Position numbers and translations under genes: made by a program | DNA from: Bordetella parapertussis | GTDB lineage: Bacteria; Pseudomonadota; Gammaproteobacteria; Burkholderiales; Burkholderiaceae_B | Length of the DNA stretch: 64,000 nucleotides | Direction: 5' to 3' | Assembly (NCBI GenBank): GCA_945862495.1 | Contig: CAMAYM010000001.1 | Location: 23,959 to 87,958 of the forward strand | Shown here: piece after piece, positions 39,001-49,102 of the stretch | How the letters are laid out: each line of letters begins with the position of its first letter | Position numbering within the stretch: the stretch's first letter is position 1 | Notes under the pieces: generated by a model | Told to the model about the DNA's origin: nothing | Databases searched by the model: none | Seen by the model: the letters and a program-made list of their open reading frames with translations, nothing else

Positions 39001-39962
39001 CTCCACCAGGCCAAGTTATCGAGCGCAGTGCCCCACAACACCGCTTTTTTTCCGCCTGCGTTCATTGCGACGTTGCCGCCGACACACGAAGCATCCGCAG
39101 AAGTTGGATCGACGGCGAATACAAAGCCCGCGGCCTCAGCAGCTTCGGATACGCGCTTGGTCACAACGCCCGCGCCCGAGCGCACCGTAGCGACCTGCGT
39201 GGCTACGCCGGGCAAGCTACTCATTTCAACGCTACCAAGCGTATCGAGCTTTTCAGTATTAATGACCGCAGAGCGCCACGTCAGAGGAATCGCGCCGCCG
39301 GTGTAACCCGTGCCACCGCCTCGCGGCACAATGGTCAAGCCCAACTCGATACAGCCGCGCACCAGCGCCGCAATCTCATGCTCGTCATCGGGCGTCAGTA
39401 CGACAAAGGGATACTCAACGCGCCAGTCGGTCGCGTCTGTCACGTGTGACACACGCGACAAGCCATCAAATTTAATGTTGTCCTTGGCGGTGATCTTGCC
39501 CAGCACTTTTTGTACCTGGCGACGTAAACGCGCTGTGCGCTCAAACTCTTCCTCAAACGCACGCACAGCCGAACGTGCGCCTTCGAGCAAGCTCGCCACT
39601 TTTTCATCGCGACCCGCATCATCGGTCATCCGACGCTGGTCAATCTCATTTAATCGATGCTCGAGCGCCTCGATCAGCAGCTTGCGCCGCTTGGGGTTGT
39701 CGAGCAAATCATCCAGCAAATATGGGTTGCGACGCACCACCCAAATATCACCCAGTACTTCGTAAAGCATGCGGGCAGAACGTCCTGTCTTGCGCTCACC
39801 GCGCAAATCTGACAGCAACGTCCAAGCCTCATCACCCAACAGTCTGCACACCACTTCCCGGTCAGAAAAGGACGTGTAGTTGTAGGGAATTTCGCGCAAG
39901 CGCGCCTGCGCGTCCTGCGCCGGCTCTGCGTGTAAAAGATGACTTGGAAACGGGGCGTTCAT
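36024..39962 (-). CDS. giant FAD-linked oxidoreductase with Fe-S and CCG domains (D-lactate dehydrogenase / YdiJ-like)
   Basis: A 1312-residue protein. In order: an N-terminal region of about 180 residues without a known catalytic motif (DUF3683-like), an FAD-binding domain with [15 protein letters not shown] (near 221-235), an FAD oxidase C-terminal domain with [14 protein letters not shown] (near 735) and [14 protein letters not shown], two ferredoxin motifs [11 protein letters not shown] (near 845) and [12 protein letters not shown] (near 909), and two cysteine-rich electron-transfer repeats [10 protein letters not shown] (near 1087) and CCGESGTL (near 1211). The domain set fits a membrane-associated D-2-hydroxyacid dehydrogenase feeding electrons to quinone. 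E. coli YdiJ is about 1018 residues. Substrate unknown. Confidence 0.85.
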   Translation of the reverse strand: MNAPFPSHLLHAEPAQDAQARLREIPYNYTSFSDREVVCRLLGDEAWTLLSDLRGERKTGRSARMLYEVLGDIWVVRRNPYLLDDLLDNPKRRKLLIEALEHRLNEIDQRRMTDDAGRDEKVASLLEGARSAVRAFEEEFERTARLRRQVQKVLGKITAKDNIKFDGLSRVSHVTDATDWRVEYPFVVLTPDDEHEIAALVRGCIELGLTIVPRGGGTGYTGGAIPLTWRSAVINTEKLDTLGSVEMSSLPGVATQVATVRSGAGVVTKRVSEAAEAAGFVFAVDPTSADASCVGGNVAMNAGGKKAVLWGTALDNLAWWRMVDPEGNWLDVTRLEHNLGKIHEAGQVRFELSWSDGSAPAGERVLRTEILEVEGARFRKVGLGKDVTDKFLSGLPGVQKEGCDGLITAARWVLHRMPTHTRTVCLEFFGQARDAIPSIVEIKSYLDVQGRARGALLAGLEHLDERYLRAVGYATKSKRGVLPKMVLIGDIVGDDEAAVAHATSEVVRLANTRHGEGFIAVSADARKKFWLDRARTAAIARHTNAFKINEDVVIPLERMGEYTDHIERINIELSTHNKLKLLDALQSALEGELPIAKLDRGSEEGALLEESLDERRRRAVENLMLVRARWLWVLEHLDTPLSEALTGLSVHGLHALEPALKARLALQPDARLFDVVQGRTLRISWKDEVRSDLAGLFGGTDFAPVMTEMQAIHDRVLKSRVFIALHMHAGDGNVHTNIPVNSDDYEMLREANAAVVRIMQIARDLNGVISGEHGIGLTKYEFLTEAELLPFQDYKRRVDPNDHFNAGKLMPGADLRNAWTPSFGLMGHESLIMQRSEIGAISNSIKDCLRCGKCKPVCATHVPRANLLYSPRNKILATSLLIEAFLYEEQTRRGISLKHWEEFEDVADHCTVCHKCYNPCPVDIDFGDVSMNMRALLRSMGRKSFNAGTSTAMFFLNAKDPATINATRVALVGVGYKMQRMASDLLSRFARKQTAKPPATVGKAPLREQVVHFINKKMPGGLPKQAARKLLDIEDADYVPIIRPPQAPADTEAVFYFPGCGSERLFSQVGLATQAMLWHAGVQTVLPPGYLCCGYPQRANGMNDKAEQIITDNRVLFHRVANTLNYLDIKTVVVSCGTCYDQLAGYEFEKIFPGCRLIDIHEYLLEKDIKLEGVQGTRYMYHDPCHTPMKLQDPMKTVRSLVGDTAIKTDRCCGESGTLAVTRPDISTQIRFRKEEELVKNDATLRQDGFDGEIKVLTSCPSCLQGLSRFEADSGAKADYIVVEMAKHILGENWLEDYVKKANDGGIERVLV

Positions 39963-40058
39963 AGGCTCAGACTCGTTTAGTTGCCCTTAAAGCGTTATTT
40001 TAAGTCATCACAGCAGGGTAAACCCAATAACCCTTGAAGCAAAGGGTCCGGCGCGCCG

Positions 40059-40601
40059 TTAAGCGGGGGAAATCGCCCAATGAAAGGCCCACGCCAGCAC
40101 CAAATAGCGTCCAAGCTTACCGAGTGCCATGTAAAAGACGCTTTGCCAGAGCGGCAGGCGGAGCCAACCAGCCACCGCACATAGCGGGTCACCAATCACC
40201 GGCAACCAGGCCAACAGCAACACAGGCGCGCCAAACCGATGCACCCACTTTTCAGCCCTGGCCCGTCCAGGGGTGAGCGTTGAGGCGCTCCCAGGCGTAA
40301 ACGTATCCTCATTTGCCGCTTTGGACGCATGATCACGTTGCCGCTGTCGCCAGCGCCCGAACAAGCCCTGCGCACCCGCCCCCATCCCGTAACTGACCAC
40401 GCCGCCCAAGGTGTTCCCTAAAGTGGCCAGCCCGATGGCGGCCCAAAACATTTCGGGCGCCACCGACAAATAGCCTAGCAATACAGGCTCAGAGCCAACC
40501 GGCAAAATCGTCGCTGCCAGCAGGCTCACGACAAAGAGCGCCGGCAAGCCGATGCCTGGTAACGCCAGCCAGGCAAGAAAGTCTTGAATGGGACCGTCCA
40601 G
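40059..40601 (-). CDS. YqaA family (DedA-like) inner-membrane protein
   Basis: A 180-residue small membrane protein of the YqaA / SNARE-associated family with NTLGGVVSYGMGAG (near 62) and a C-terminal half WVHRFGAPVLLLAWLPVIGDPLCAVAGWLRLP that is diagnostic. The first conventional start is a TTG at 40547, but it would cut the first transmembrane helix (DFLAWLALPGIGLPALFVVS). Eighteen codons upstream, a CTG at 40601 follows AAAGGAG by six bases, so I start there. If CTG is not used, take 40547. It diverges from ilvA with 71 bases between. Function unknown; DedA relatives affect lipid transport and membrane potential. Confidence 0.75.
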   Translation of the reverse strand: MDGPIQDFLAWLALPGIGLPALFVVSLLAATILPVGSEPVLLGYLSVAPEMFWAAIGLATLGNTLGGVVSYGMGAGAQGLFGRWRQRQRDHASKAANEDTFTPGSASTLTPGRARAEKWVHRFGAPVLLLAWLPVIGDPLCAVAGWLRLPLWQSVFYMALGKLGRYLVLAWAFHWAISPA

Positions 40602-40672
40602 AACACACTCCTTTGTTTAAAAGCCCGCGTGGGATAATGGCGCATCAGTATGCATGTCAGATCAGGAACCTC

Positions 40673-42181
40673 ATGACCACGGATTATCTCAGACGTATTC
40701 TTACTTCCAAAGTGTATGACGTTGCCGTCGAAACACCGTTGGAATATGCCCCGCAGCTCTCCGAGCGCATTGGCAATACCGTTTTGCTCAAACGCGAAGA
40801 CACACAATCCGTCTTTAGCTTCAAGCTCCGTGGCGCATACAACAAGATGGCCCATTTACCAAAGGCGGCACTTGCCCGCGGTGTCATCGCGGCCTCAGCG
40901 GGCAATCATGCGCAAGGCGTTGCCCTATCCGCCAAGCGGCTGGATTGCAGGGCCGTGATCGTCATGCCCACCACTACCCCAGGCGTCAAAATCGACGCCG
41001 TCCGCGCCCTCGGTGCCGAGGTGGTGCTCCACGGCGACAGCTTTACCGACGCGTATGGCCACGCGCTGACGCTAGAAAAAAAACAACACCTCACCTTTGT
41101 TCATCCTTTTGACGACCCTGATGTCATCGCAGGCCAGGGCACCATCGGCATGGAGATTTTGCGTCAACACGCCGGGCCCATCGAGGCAATTTTTGTTGCG
41201 ATTGGTGGTGGTGGCCTCATCAGCGGCATCGCCGCCTACGTCAAACAAATCCGCCCTGAAATCAAAATCATTGGCGTACAAACAGTCGACTCCGATGCCA
41301 TGGTGCGCAGCGTCAAAGCGGGTCGCCGCATCACCTTGACGGATGTAGGCCTCTTTTCTGATGGTACTGCGGTCAAACAAGTGGGGGTCGAGACCTTTCG
41401 TCTGACCCGGGCACTCGTGGACGACTACGTACTGGTGGACACGGACGCCATCTGTGCCGCGATCAAAGATGTGTTTCAAGACACCCGCAGCGTGCTCGAG
41501 CCAGCAGGCGCGCTTGCACTGGCTGGCGCCAAGCAATACGCCAGCGAACACAAGCTCAAAGGCAAAACACTGGTCGCGATTGCTTGCGGCGCCAACATGA
41601 ATTTCGACCGGCTACGCTTTGTCGCGGAACGGGCCGAAGTCGGTGAGGCGCGCGAAGCTATTTTTGCGGTCACCCTGCCTGAGCAAAGAGGCAGTTTCAG
41701 AGCGTTTTGTACCCTCGTGGGCAATCGTAATGTCACTGAATTCAACTATCGAATCTCTGACGCAACCTCTGCGTATGTTTTCGTCGGCATTCAAGTATCA
41801 AGTTTGTCCGAACCCAATAAAATCGCCAACAATTTTCGCAAACATGGTTTTGACACCCTCGACTTGACGCACGACGAGATGGCAAAAACCCATTTGCGAC
41901 ATATGGTCGGCGGACGCTCTAATCTCGCAGGCAATGAGTTGCTCTACCGCTTTGAGTTTCCCGAACGCCCAGGGGCGCTGATGCGGTTTCTAAACTCGAT
42001 GAAACCCGAATGGAACATCAGCCTGTTTCACTATCGCAATCAGGGCGCGGATTATGGCCAGATCTTGATTGGCATTCAGGTCCCTGCTGGCAGCAAGAAA
42101 GCCTTTAAAGCCTTTCTTGAAGAGGTCGGATACCCACATTGGAACGAGTCGGAAAACCCAGCCTATAAATTATTTTTATAA
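40673..42181 (+). CDS. ilvA: threonine ammonia-lyase (biosynthetic threonine deaminase)
   Basis: A 502-residue PLP enzyme that makes 2-oxobutanoate from threonine, the first step to isoleucine. The PLP lysine is K51 in SFKLRGAYNK, the phosphate-binding glycine loop is VAIGGGGLISGIA (near 183-195), and two C-terminal ACT-like regulatory domains (about 325-500) contain FPERPGALMRFLN. Those domains mark the isoleucine-inhibited biosynthetic form rather than catabolic TdcB. The ATG at 40673 has CAGGAACC before it; a longer frame from a TTG at 40613 is less likely. Confidence 0.95.
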   Translation: MTTDYLRRILTSKVYDVAVETPLEYAPQLSERIGNTVLLKREDTQSVFSFKLRGAYNKMAHLPKAALARGVIAASAGNHAQGVALSAKRLDCRAVIVMPTTTPGVKIDAVRALGAEVVLHGDSFTDAYGHALTLEKKQHLTFVHPFDDPDVIAGQGTIGMEILRQHAGPIEAIFVAIGGGGLISGIAAYVKQIRPEIKIIGVQTVDSDAMVRSVKAGRRITLTDVGLFSDGTAVKQVGVETFRLTRALVDDYVLVDTDAICAAIKDVFQDTRSVLEPAGALALAGAKQYASEHKLKGKTLVAIACGANMNFDRLRFVAERAEVGEAREAIFAVTLPEQRGSFRAFCTLVGNRNVTEFNYRISDATSAYVFVGIQVSSLSEPNKIANNFRKHGFDTLDLTHDEMAKTHLRHMVGGRSNLAGNELLYRFEFPERPGALMRFLNSMKPEWNISLFHYRNQGADYGQILIGIQVPAGSKKAFKAFLEEVGYPHWNESENPAYKLFL

Positions 42182-42215
42182 GACCGTTGTGTTTTCTCAC
42201 CTACACAGTTGCCAA

Positions 42216-42782
42216 TCAGTCGCCGCCAAATTGACACACACTAAAAAACGGTGTGTCAGTGGCCGCGATTTTTGCGGATCCGCCGAGCTCAGGCAGATCA
42301 ATAATCGCGGCGGCCTCGACCACATTACCCCCCAGCAATTGCAATAGCTTGATGGCGGCCAGCATCGTGCCGCCCGTTGCGACCAAATCATCGACCAGCA
42401 GCACGCGCTGGCCGGGCTTGACCGCGTCCTGATGGACCTCTACGGTGGCATCGCCATACTCAAGGCTGTAGGCTTGCGCCACGGTTTTGTGTGGCAGTTT
42501 GCCCGCTTTGCGGACCGGCACAAAACCAACCCCCAAGGCATACGCTAGCGCGCTGCCAAAAATGAATCCCCGGGCATCAATCCCGACCACCAAATCAATG
42601 CGCTGGCGCATGTGACGATAGACAAAAATATCGATCAGCGCCCGAAAGGCTCTGGGGTCTTGCAACAACGGCGTAATGTCGCGAAACATCACACCAGGCT
42701 TGGGCCAATCTGGCACCGTCCTGATCAGCCCTCGCACGACTTCCATCGAATCCTGATAGGGGGGAATGATGGGCATAATCAT
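42216..42782 (-). CDS. apt: adenine phosphoribosyltransferase
   Basis: A 188-residue purine salvage enzyme that makes AMP from adenine and PRPP. The PRPP-binding signature is [17 protein letters not shown] (near 129-145), and [18 protein letters not shown] (near 64-81) and [17 protein letters not shown] (near 24-40) are typical Apt segments. The first Met, the Met two codons on and the one at residue 13 (42746) are all possible starts. It lies 46 bases downstream of purT on the same strand, a purine pair. Confidence 0.93.
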   Translation of the reverse strand: MIMPIIPPYQDSMEVVRGLIRTVPDWPKPGVMFRDITPLLQDPRAFRALIDIFVYRHMRQRIDLVVGIDARGFIFGSALAYALGVGFVPVRKAGKLPHKTVAQAYSLEYGDATVEVHQDAVKPGQRVLLVDDLVATGGTMLAAIKLLQLLGGNVVEAAAIIDLPELGGSAKIAATDTPFFSVCQFGGD

Positions 42783-42828
42783 TGGATGTCGCTCCGCATG
42801 GGGTGATCCGGTTACAAGATGGGGTAGT

Positions 42829-44085
42829 TTAAGCGGCTTTCACCCGAACAGCCCCAGAAACGCGCAGGGCCTTTGCTCGGGCTGCGCTCACGGACACATC
42901 CGTCGCCAAGCCCACCCCCATCCGACGCTTGACAAAGGACTCAGGTTTACCGAACAAACGCACATCCGTCCCGGGCTCTCTTAACGCCTCTGCAACGCCT
43001 TCGTATCGGACTGCTTTTGCCTCAATACCTCCATAAATCACACTGCTTGCTGCAGGCGCACGCAAAGATGTGTCTACAGGTAAACCGAGCAAGGCCCGCG
43101 CATGCAACTCAAATTCACTTTGCACCTGAGATATCAAGGTGACCAAGCCTGTGTCGTGCGGACGTGGGCTAACCTCCGAAAACCAGACCTGATCGCCCGA
43201 GACAAATAACTCCACCCCAAACAATCCCTGTCCACCGAGATTATCGGTAACCTCGCGGGCGATTTGTTGCGCACGTGTAAGTGCCTGCGCCGACATGGGC
43301 TGTGGCTGCCAGCTTTCGACATAATCGCCCCCGACCTGCACGTGCCCGATCGGCTCGCAAAAATGGGTCGCTACTTTTCCGTCTGCCCCCCGCGCGCGCA
43401 CCGTCAACAAGGTAATTTCGTAGTCAAAATCAATAAACCCTTCGACAATAATTCGGCTGCCTTCGACCCGTGCCCCTTCTTTGGCGATATTCCAGGCAGA
43501 CTCAATATCCTCTGGGCCTTTTAATACCGACTGTCCTTTTCCAGACGAAGACATGACGGGCTTGACCAGGCAGGGAAAGCCCACGACGGTCGTCGCCTCA
43601 GCCAAAGAGGCCAATGAGTCCGCAAACTGATAGGGCGAGGTGGGCAAGCCAAGCGTCTCGGCTGCGAGCCGACGTATGCCTTCTCGATTCATGGTGAGCT
43701 GCGCCGCACGCGCAGTCGGGGTGACGCGCACCGCTCCTGCTGCTTCTAACTCCACCAACAAATTCGTCGCAATCGCCTCGATTTCTGGCACGATCAGATG
43801 GGGTTTTTCCTTTTCAATCACAGCGCGCAAGGCTGCCTTGTCCGTCATCGCGACCACATGCGCCCTGTGCGCTACCTGCTGCCCGGGCGCATCGGCATAC
43901 CGATCTACCGCAATGACCTCAACCCCTAAGCGTTGGAGGGCCAAGATCACCTCTTTGCCCAATTCTCCGGCTCCCAGCAACATCACCCTGAGTGCGGCAC
44001 CGGACAAGGGGGTACCAAAAACAGCGGCATAAGGCGCGAGCGCTGCGGCAGGGGATGTCGAAGAGACATTCATGGGCGTTGTCAT
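42829..44085 (-). CDS. purT: formate-dependent phosphoribosylglycinamide formyltransferase
   Basis: A 418-residue ATP-grasp enzyme that uses formate and ATP to formylate GAR in purine synthesis. The N-terminal preATP domain begins [24 protein letters not shown] (near 35-58), the ATP-grasp domain has [17 protein letters not shown] (near 167-183), and the GVELFV and [11 protein letters not shown] segments (near 288-315) bind metal and ATP. Reading frames open further upstream to 44169, but the protein of usual length begins near 44085 or 44073, with no clear ribosome binding site at either. Divergent from kdsD. Confidence 0.92.
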   Translation of the reverse strand: MTTPMNVSSTSPAAALAPYAAVFGTPLSGAALRVMLLGAGELGKEVILALQRLGVEVIAVDRYADAPGQQVAHRAHVVAMTDKAALRAVIEKEKPHLIVPEIEAIATNLLVELEAAGAVRVTPTARAAQLTMNREGIRRLAAETLGLPTSPYQFADSLASLAEATTVVGFPCLVKPVMSSSGKGQSVLKGPEDIESAWNIAKEGARVEGSRIIVEGFIDFDYEITLLTVRARGADGKVATHFCEPIGHVQVGGDYVESWQPQPMSAQALTRAQQIAREVTDNLGGQGLFGVELFVSGDQVWFSEVSPRPHDTGLVTLISQVQSEFELHARALLGLPVDTSLRAPAASSVIYGGIEAKAVRYEGVAEALREPGTDVRLFGKPESFVKRRMGVGLATDVSVSAARAKALRVSGAVRVKAA

Positions 44086-44198
44086 GGAGAATCCAAAGGT
44101 GGGACACATCAAAGAGTCGTCAATGTGCCACATCGCGCAACCCGGCGCAACCACAGCAAAAAGCCGCATAGCGCGGCCGAAACGTTTAAACTTAGAGG

Positions 44199-45245
44199 AT
44201 GTCCTCTACGCCTCCTTTGAAAACCCAGACCTCCCCTGCGCCTAGCGCGCATTGCGTCGGGCCTAATTCCGCCTTGACCGGCGATGCTGCGCTTGCCTCC
44301 GCTCAACGCACGCTTGCACTCGAAGCGCAAGCGATTCTTGAGCTGCGGAGCCGCTTGGACGGCCAATTTACACAGGCCGTGAACTTGATTCTGGCTTGCT
44401 CGGGCAGAGTTGTCGTCTGCGGGCTTGGCAAAACTGGACATATCGCTCGCAAAATTGCGGCAACGTTTGCCTCGACCGGAACCCCCTCTTTTTTTCTGCA
44501 TGCGGCCGAAGCCATACATGGCGATATTGGCATGCTCGGGGGTCAAGACGTGCTAATCGCACTTTCTTACTCTGGTGCGGGCCAGGAAATGCTGACCATC
44601 TTGCCTGCAGCGCACCGACTCGGCGTAAAGGTCATCGCCCTGACCGGGAACGATCAATCCGAACTCGCCCGACTGGCCGAGATCCATCTCAACATTGGCG
44701 TTGCTCAAGAGGCCTGCCCCTTAAATCTTGCACCAACCTCCAGCACCACGACTGCCCTCGCACTGGGCGATGCGCTAGCCGTTGCATGTCTCGAAGCACG
44801 TGGCTTTGGCCATGATGACTTCGCCCGTTCGCACCCCGGCGGTGCTTTAGGCAGACGTCTGCTCATGCGCGTCTCCGATGTCATGCGCAGTGGTGCCGCC
44901 GTGCCGACCGTTTCAGCACAAGCCTCTGTATTTCAGGCGTTAGAGGAAATTTCGCGCAAAGGCATGGGTATGACCGCGGTCCTCGATCCTTCTGGATCTG
45001 CCGTCGGCATATTTACCGATGGTGATCTGCGTCGACTCATTGAACGCAAAGGTGACGTGCGAAGCCTGAATGTCACCGAGGGCATGAGCCGCAATCCTCG
45101 ACACATCTCCGCCGAAGCTTTAGCCGTCGACGCGGCGGCTTTGATGGATCAATACCGACTTAACCAAATGTTAGTGGCTGACGCGAGTGGCAAGCTGCTC
45201 GGCGCCCTGCATATGCATGACCTGATGGCCGCCAAGGTTGTCTGA
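44199..45245 (+). CDS. kdsD: D-arabinose 5-phosphate isomerase (KdsD/KpsF family)
   Basis: A 348-residue sugar isomerase that makes D-arabinose 5-phosphate for Kdo synthesis. An N-terminal SIS domain (about 55-195) shows [38 protein letters not shown] and [19 protein letters not shown], and two CBS domains (about 220-345) follow after the [11 protein letters not shown] linker. It begins the conserved run kdsD-kdsC-lptC-lptA-lptB for making Kdo and exporting LPS. The ATG at 44199 follows AGAGGA closely. Confidence 0.95.
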   Translation: MSSTPPLKTQTSPAPSAHCVGPNSALTGDAALASAQRTLALEAQAILELRSRLDGQFTQAVNLILACSGRVVVCGLGKTGHIARKIAATFASTGTPSFFLHAAEAIHGDIGMLGGQDVLIALSYSGAGQEMLTILPAAHRLGVKVIALTGNDQSELARLAEIHLNIGVAQEACPLNLAPTSSTTTALALGDALAVACLEARGFGHDDFARSHPGGALGRRLLMRVSDVMRSGAAVPTVSAQASVFQALEEISRKGMGMTAVLDPSGSAVGIFTDGDLRRLIERKGDVRSLNVTEGMSRNPRHISAEALAVDAAALMDQYRLNQMLVADASGKLLGALHMHDLMAAKVV

Positions 45246-45254
45246 GACACTTCG

Positions 45255-45854
45255 ATGAATCGACCCAACCTGATCCCCCATCCTGCCGAATCACTGGTAC
45301 TCGCCAGAACCCCTGCCGCACTGCGTGAGCGCCTGACGCGCATCAAATTGATGATCTTCGATGTGGATGGTGTGTTAACGGATGGCAGCCTTTGGTACGG
45401 CGAACAAGGTGAGATGTTTAAACGCTTTAACGCGCTAGACGGGCATGGATTAAAAATGCTTACGACAAGCGGCATCAAAGTCGCGCTCGTGACCGGTCGT
45501 GAAGGCCCAATCGTAGATCGTCGCGCGGCCGAACTGGGTTTAGGTGATGTGATTCAAAATGTGCGCGACAAAGGCGCAGTGCTGACAGAATTGGTGGCCC
45601 GCTATCACCTGACGCTCGAAGAATCCGGCTTTATGGGCGACGATCTGATTGACTTGCCGGCCATGCAGCGCGCAGGATTTGCAGCGAGCGTGCCAGATGC
45701 GCCGCCTTATATGACGCAAGCGGCACACTGGGTCGCCACAAAATCAGGCGGCAAAGGTGCTGTGCGGGAATGCTGCGACTTGATCTTGGCCTCCCAAGGT
45801 CGGTTAGGTCATTTTTTCCAGCCTGGCCGCCTCGGCCCAGGCGTCATCCAATAA
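45255..45854 (+). CDS. kdsC: 3-deoxy-D-manno-octulosonate 8-phosphate phosphatase
   Basis: A 199-residue C0-type HAD phosphatase that removes phosphate from Kdo-8-P. The nucleophile and acid are D36 and D38 in MIFDVDGVLTDG; VTGREGPIVDRRAAELG (near 78) and FMGDDLIDLPAM (near 126) complete the active site. The N-terminal 27 residues are somewhat longer than in E. coli KdsC. It lies nine bases after kdsD. Confidence 0.95.
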   Translation: MNRPNLIPHPAESLVLARTPAALRERLTRIKLMIFDVDGVLTDGSLWYGEQGEMFKRFNALDGHGLKMLTTSGIKVALVTGREGPIVDRRAAELGLGDVIQNVRDKGAVLTELVARYHLTLEESGFMGDDLIDLPAMQRAGFAASVPDAPPYMTQAAHWVATKSGGKGAVRECCDLILASQGRLGHFFQPGRLGPGVIQ

Positions 45855-45864
45855 ATCGAGCTCC

Positions 45865-46482
45865 ATGAAAGAACGCGCGTCCATTGTTATCTCGATTTTC
45901 ATCCTCTCGCTTTTAGTGATGGGAACATGGTGGGCCGCCGAGTATTCGCAGCGCGCCGTACAAATCGATCCCCCTAGCCGCCTGACACACGAGCGCGACA
46001 CGTGGGCAAAAAAAATAGTGTTGGTCCGTACCGACCCAAAAGGGATCGTGATCCACCGCCTCGAAGGGGATTTGATGGAGCACTTTCCTGATGACAAATC
46101 CTACGAACTTCACGCGCCTCGTGCCTATACCCTCAGAGAAGAAAACCCACTCACTGTTGCCACGTCATCAGTCGCCTTCATTTATGATGAAGGCGACAAA
46201 ATCGTGATGCGTGGTGATGCGGTGTTGGTGAGGCTCGGTGACGCGCAACGGCAGCCACTCAACTTTCAAAGCGATGAAATCACGATACTGGTGGACAAAG
46301 ATGTAGCCTACACAGATCTCCCCGCCGTGGCGACGAGTGGTCGCTCAAGGATGAATGGCGTGGGCATGCGTTTTAACAATGCCACGCAGCAACTGGACGT
46401 GTTTAAATCGACCGATGTCGACATCGCCCCCAAAGACCAGCGAGAGGGTACGGAACCTCCCGCACAACGAGCCAACCCATGA
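45865..46482 (+). CDS. lptC: LPS export ABC transporter periplasmic protein LptC
   Basis: A 205-residue protein with one N-terminal transmembrane segment (about 7-25) and a periplasmic beta-jellyroll with VIHRLEGDLMEHFPDDKSYELHAPRAY (near 62-88) and MRGDAVLVR. LptC links the inner-membrane LptB2FG complex to LptA in the bridge that carries LPS to the outer membrane. lptA overlaps its stop codon by four bases. The C-terminal tail is hydrophilic and proline-rich. Confidence 0.9.
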   Translation: MKERASIVISIFILSLLVMGTWWAAEYSQRAVQIDPPSRLTHERDTWAKKIVLVRTDPKGIVIHRLEGDLMEHFPDDKSYELHAPRAYTLREENPLTVATSSVAFIYDEGDKIVMRGDAVLVRLGDAQRQPLNFQSDEITILVDKDVAYTDLPAVATSGRSRMNGVGMRFNNATQQLDVFKSTDVDIAPKDQREGTEPPAQRANP

Positions 46483-47141
46483 TTTTTAATAGTCATTCTC
46501 TTTCTTTTCGCAGCCTCATCGCCTTGAGCCTGCTCGGTCTTAGCTTGTCTACACACGCACAAACGCCGACCGCCAAGCCTATCGCTCCTGTCGAGGAGCC
46601 TAGCACGACCATTCTCTCCGATACGCTGCGTTACGACGATACTAAACGTGAGAGCACCTTTACGGGCAAAGTGGTCATGACGCGCGGCTTGTTGACACTC
46701 AGTTCAGACGCGCTCTCCATGCGCGAGGATAGCGAGGGCCACCAGTACGGCGTGGCCACTGCCGACACCGGCAAGCGCGTGTTTATTCGTCAAGTTCGCC
46801 CCGAAAACTTTGAAGTCTTGGAGGGCGTTGGACTCAAAGCGAACTATGACGGTAAAAATGAGACCTTTGATTTGATTGGTCAGGCTGTCGTGACCCGTTA
46901 CATTTGTGGAAAGCATTTTGATACGGTCAGTGGTCAGCAAGTGCGCTACAACCAAAAAACTGACGTGTATCAGGCCTTTTCTGGCCCAGACTCATTCAAT
47001 CCGGATGGTCGTGTTCGCTCCGTCGCGCAACCCAAGGCGCGAACCGACGCCGCCATCGCAGCCTGTAAAGCCGCTCAAGCCAACAATCCAACACCCGCTT
47101 TGACGCCCGCCACGCCGCCCGTTGTTTCTCCTAGCCGTTAA
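46479..47141 (+). CDS. lptA: LPS transport periplasmic protein LptA
   Basis: A 220-residue periplasmic protein with a signal peptide (about 1-27, ending in THAQ) and an OstA/LptA beta-jellyroll (about 45-185): [26 protein letters not shown] near 44 and the last strands near 165. It forms the periplasmic bridge for LPS. The C-terminus is a loose proline-rich tail (about 195-220). It overlaps lptC and is followed by lptB. Confidence 0.92.
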   Translation: MIFNSHSLSFRSLIALSLLGLSLSTHAQTPTAKPIAPVEEPSTTILSDTLRYDDTKRESTFTGKVVMTRGLLTLSSDALSMREDSEGHQYGVATADTGKRVFIRQVRPENFEVLEGVGLKANYDGKNETFDLIGQAVVTRYICGKHFDTVSGQQVRYNQKTDVYQAFSGPDSFNPDGRVRSVAQPKARTDAAIAACKAAQANNPTPALTPATPPVVSPSR

Positions 47142-47151
47142 AAGTTACCTT

Positions 47152-47943
47152 ATGCAAACCTCGCACGCCTCGTCCAGTCCTGATTCGCACATGCTCTCTA
47201 TACCTGGGCAACTGACCGCGACAGGCCTGCGCAAGTCCTACGGTGGTCGCATGGTGGTGCAAGACGTATCGATTTCCGTTAAAAGTGGCGAAGTGGTCGG
47301 CCTGCTGGGTCCGAACGGCGCAGGTAAAACCACGAGTTTTTACATGATTGTGGGCCTTGTCGCAGCGGATGCGGGCCGGATCGAAATTGACGATACCGTC
47401 ATCAGCAGTATGCCGATTCACAAACGCGCACGGCTAGGGCTATCCTACCTGCCTCAAGATGCCTCCGTGTTTCGTCGCCTCACTGTCGAAGAAAACATTC
47501 GTGCCGTACTTGAGCTACAAGTCGATCACAATGGCAAAAAATTCTCGACACAGAAAATTGAAGAGCAGCTCAATGCCTTGCTCGAAGAACTGCAAATTAC
47601 ACATATCCGCCGCAACAGCGCCCTGTCTCTGTCAGGCGGAGAAAGGCGGCGTGTTGAGATCTCACGCGCGCTGGCGACTCGGCCGCGCTTCATTCTGCTA
47701 GACGAACCCTTTGCTGGCGTCGACCCGATTGCCGTCATTGAAATTCAGCGCATTGTGCGCTTTCTCAAAAGCCGCGGTATTGGCGTACTGATCACAGACC
47801 ATAACGTCCGAGAAACGCTAGGTATTTGTGACCGCGCCTACATCATCAGTGAAGGTAAAGTCCTAACAACAGGGCAACCGGATGACATTATTAATGACGC
47901 CTCTGTCCGTCGTGTGTATTTGGGTGAACATTTCAAAATGTAG
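47152..47943 (+). CDS. lptB: LPS export ABC transporter ATP-binding protein LptB
   Basis: A 263-residue ABC ATPase powering LPS extraction. Walker A is GPNGAGKTT (near 52-60), the Q-loop is in [11 protein letters not shown], the signature [11 protein letters not shown] (near 161) and Walker [14 protein letters not shown] (near 180). I use the ATG at 47152; a TTG at 47122 would overlap lptA. A second Met 13 codons on (47191) is also possible. In many relatives rpoN follows lptB; here hpf comes next, 212 bases later. Confidence 0.95.
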   Translation: MQTSHASSSPDSHMLSIPGQLTATGLRKSYGGRMVVQDVSISVKSGEVVGLLGPNGAGKTTSFYMIVGLVAADAGRIEIDDTVISSMPIHKRARLGLSYLPQDASVFRRLTVEENIRAVLELQVDHNGKKFSTQKIEEQLNALLEELQITHIRRNSALSLSGGERRRVEISRALATRPRFILLDEPFAGVDPIAVIEIQRIVRFLKSRGIGVLITDHNVRETLGICDRAYIISEGKVLTTGQPDDIINDASVRRVYLGEHFKM

Positions 47944-48038
47944 GTCAATTAGAAAATGACCTCCCCTTTTACGACCATCCCTGCTGCACCGCAGCGCTGA
48001 GAGCGTGGGCTCAACATCATAAATAGGGATTTATCCCC

Positions 48039-48066
48039 TTGCTTTCTGTCTCCAAGTCACTAAACT
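48039..48066 (+). promoter_or_regulatory. possible promoter of hpf
   Basis: TTGCTT (48039-48044) and TAAACT (48061-48066) lie 16 bases apart, in the 212-base gap upstream of hpf. Each matches the sigma70 consensus at four positions. The gap otherwise shows nothing I can name and no terminator for lptB. Confidence 0.35.
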
Positions 48067-48155
48067 AAACCTATTGAAACTACAAAAGGAGTTACCGACG
48101 ATAAAACTGTTGTATGTCTATGCACATAGATAGATCCCTTTATGGAGAGTACGCA

Positions 48156-48482
48156 ATGAACCTCAACATTACTGGTCACCATCTTGACGTCACCCCAGCT
48201 ATCCGGGAATACATCCAAACAAAGATGACGCGTGTTATGCGGCACTTTGATCACGTGATCGACACACAGGTCATCCTGTCGCTCGAGCCACTCAAGCACC
48301 GAGCGGAACTGACGCTCCACATTCCTGGCAAAGACATCCACTGCGAAGCGTCTGAAAACAACCTATATGCCGCAATCGACCTCCTCATTGACAAGGTTGA
48401 TCGCAAGGTCCTTCAACACAAAACACGCACGCAAAATCATCACCATCTCGCAGCGAAGCGACAGGTCTTTGAAACGGCATAA
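48156..48482 (+). CDS. hpf: ribosome hibernation promoting factor
   Basis: A 108-residue short-type HPF/YfiA protein, starting MNLNITGHHLDVTPAIREYI, with the DVDLLIDKVDRKVLQHK-like C-terminal helix (here AAIDLLIDKVDRKVLQ) and a basic tail. It binds the 30S decoding site and helps form inactive 100S ribosomes. The start at 48156 has GGAGAG in front; a longer frame from 48114 is not supported. It ends in a terminator before ptsN. Confidence 0.93.
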   Translation: MNLNITGHHLDVTPAIREYIQTKMTRVMRHFDHVIDTQVILSLEPLKHRAELTLHIPGKDIHCEASENNLYAAIDLLIDKVDRKVLQHKTRTQNHHHLAAKRQVFETA

Positions 48483-48521
48483 ATCTCAGCTGTGATACAT
48501 CTAAGTCTCAATCGAATGCCT

Positions 48522-48543
48522 GCCCATGCGGTGGGCATTTTTG
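48522..48543 (+). terminator. rho-independent terminator after hpf
   Basis: TGCCCA (48522-48527), loop TGCGG, TGGGCA (48533-48538), then TTTTT (48539-48543). It separates hpf from the ptsN-hprK-rapZ-rlpA set. Confidence 0.75.
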
Positions 48544-48604
48544 TGTCCTGTCCCCGAAAAAAAGCACGCCGCTTTAGCCCACACCGCAGCATATAATTGT
48601 CCGC

Positions 48605-49060
48605 ATGAAACTTTTGTCACGCATTTTGCCTACACGCAATATCGTGCTGGACCTCGCTGTCACCAGCAAAAAACGCGCCTTCGAGCAGGCGAGTCTGTTA
48701 TTTGAAAATAACGATGGAATAGAGCGTGCGGCCGTCTTTGAGAGTCTGTTTAACCGTGAGCGTCTAGGCTCGACCGCGCTAGGAGGTGGCATCGCCGTCC
48801 CACATGGCCGCGTCAAAGGGATCAAGCACTCCGCAGCGGCCTTTTTTAGGCTCGTGCGACCGATTGCCTTCGATGCGCCGGATCGCGAACCTGTAAGCCA
48901 ATTACTTTTTCTCGTGACGCCCGAAGCCGAAACGCAACAACATCTCGATATACTGGCAGAAGTTGCTCAGCGCCTCTCCGAACCCTCCCTGCGAGAACGC
49001 CTGCTCACTGAAGTCGATCCACGCGTTGTGCAACAGCTTTTGACAACGGGCCACGTCTAA
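48605..49060 (+). CDS. ptsN: PTS IIA-like nitrogen regulatory protein
   Basis: A 151-residue EIIA-Ntr of the fructose/mannitol IIA fold. The phosphorylated histidine is H67 in GGGIAVPHGRV. It takes phosphate through PtsP and NPr/HPr and regulates potassium, nitrogen or carbon functions by binding partners; it does not import sugars. It is followed by hprK and rapZ, the usual regulatory group in betaproteobacteria. Confidence 0.94.
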   Translation: MKLLSRILPTRNIVLDLAVTSKKRAFEQASLLFENNDGIERAAVFESLFNRERLGSTALGGGIAVPHGRVKGIKHSAAAFFRLVRPIAFDAPDREPVSQLLFLVTPEAETQQHLDILAEVAQRLSEPSLRERLLTEVDPRVVQQLLTTGHV

Positions 49061-49102
49061 TCAAACAGCTGGTCCGCCTCTTCCTTCAATCTTGGAGTCG
49101 CT

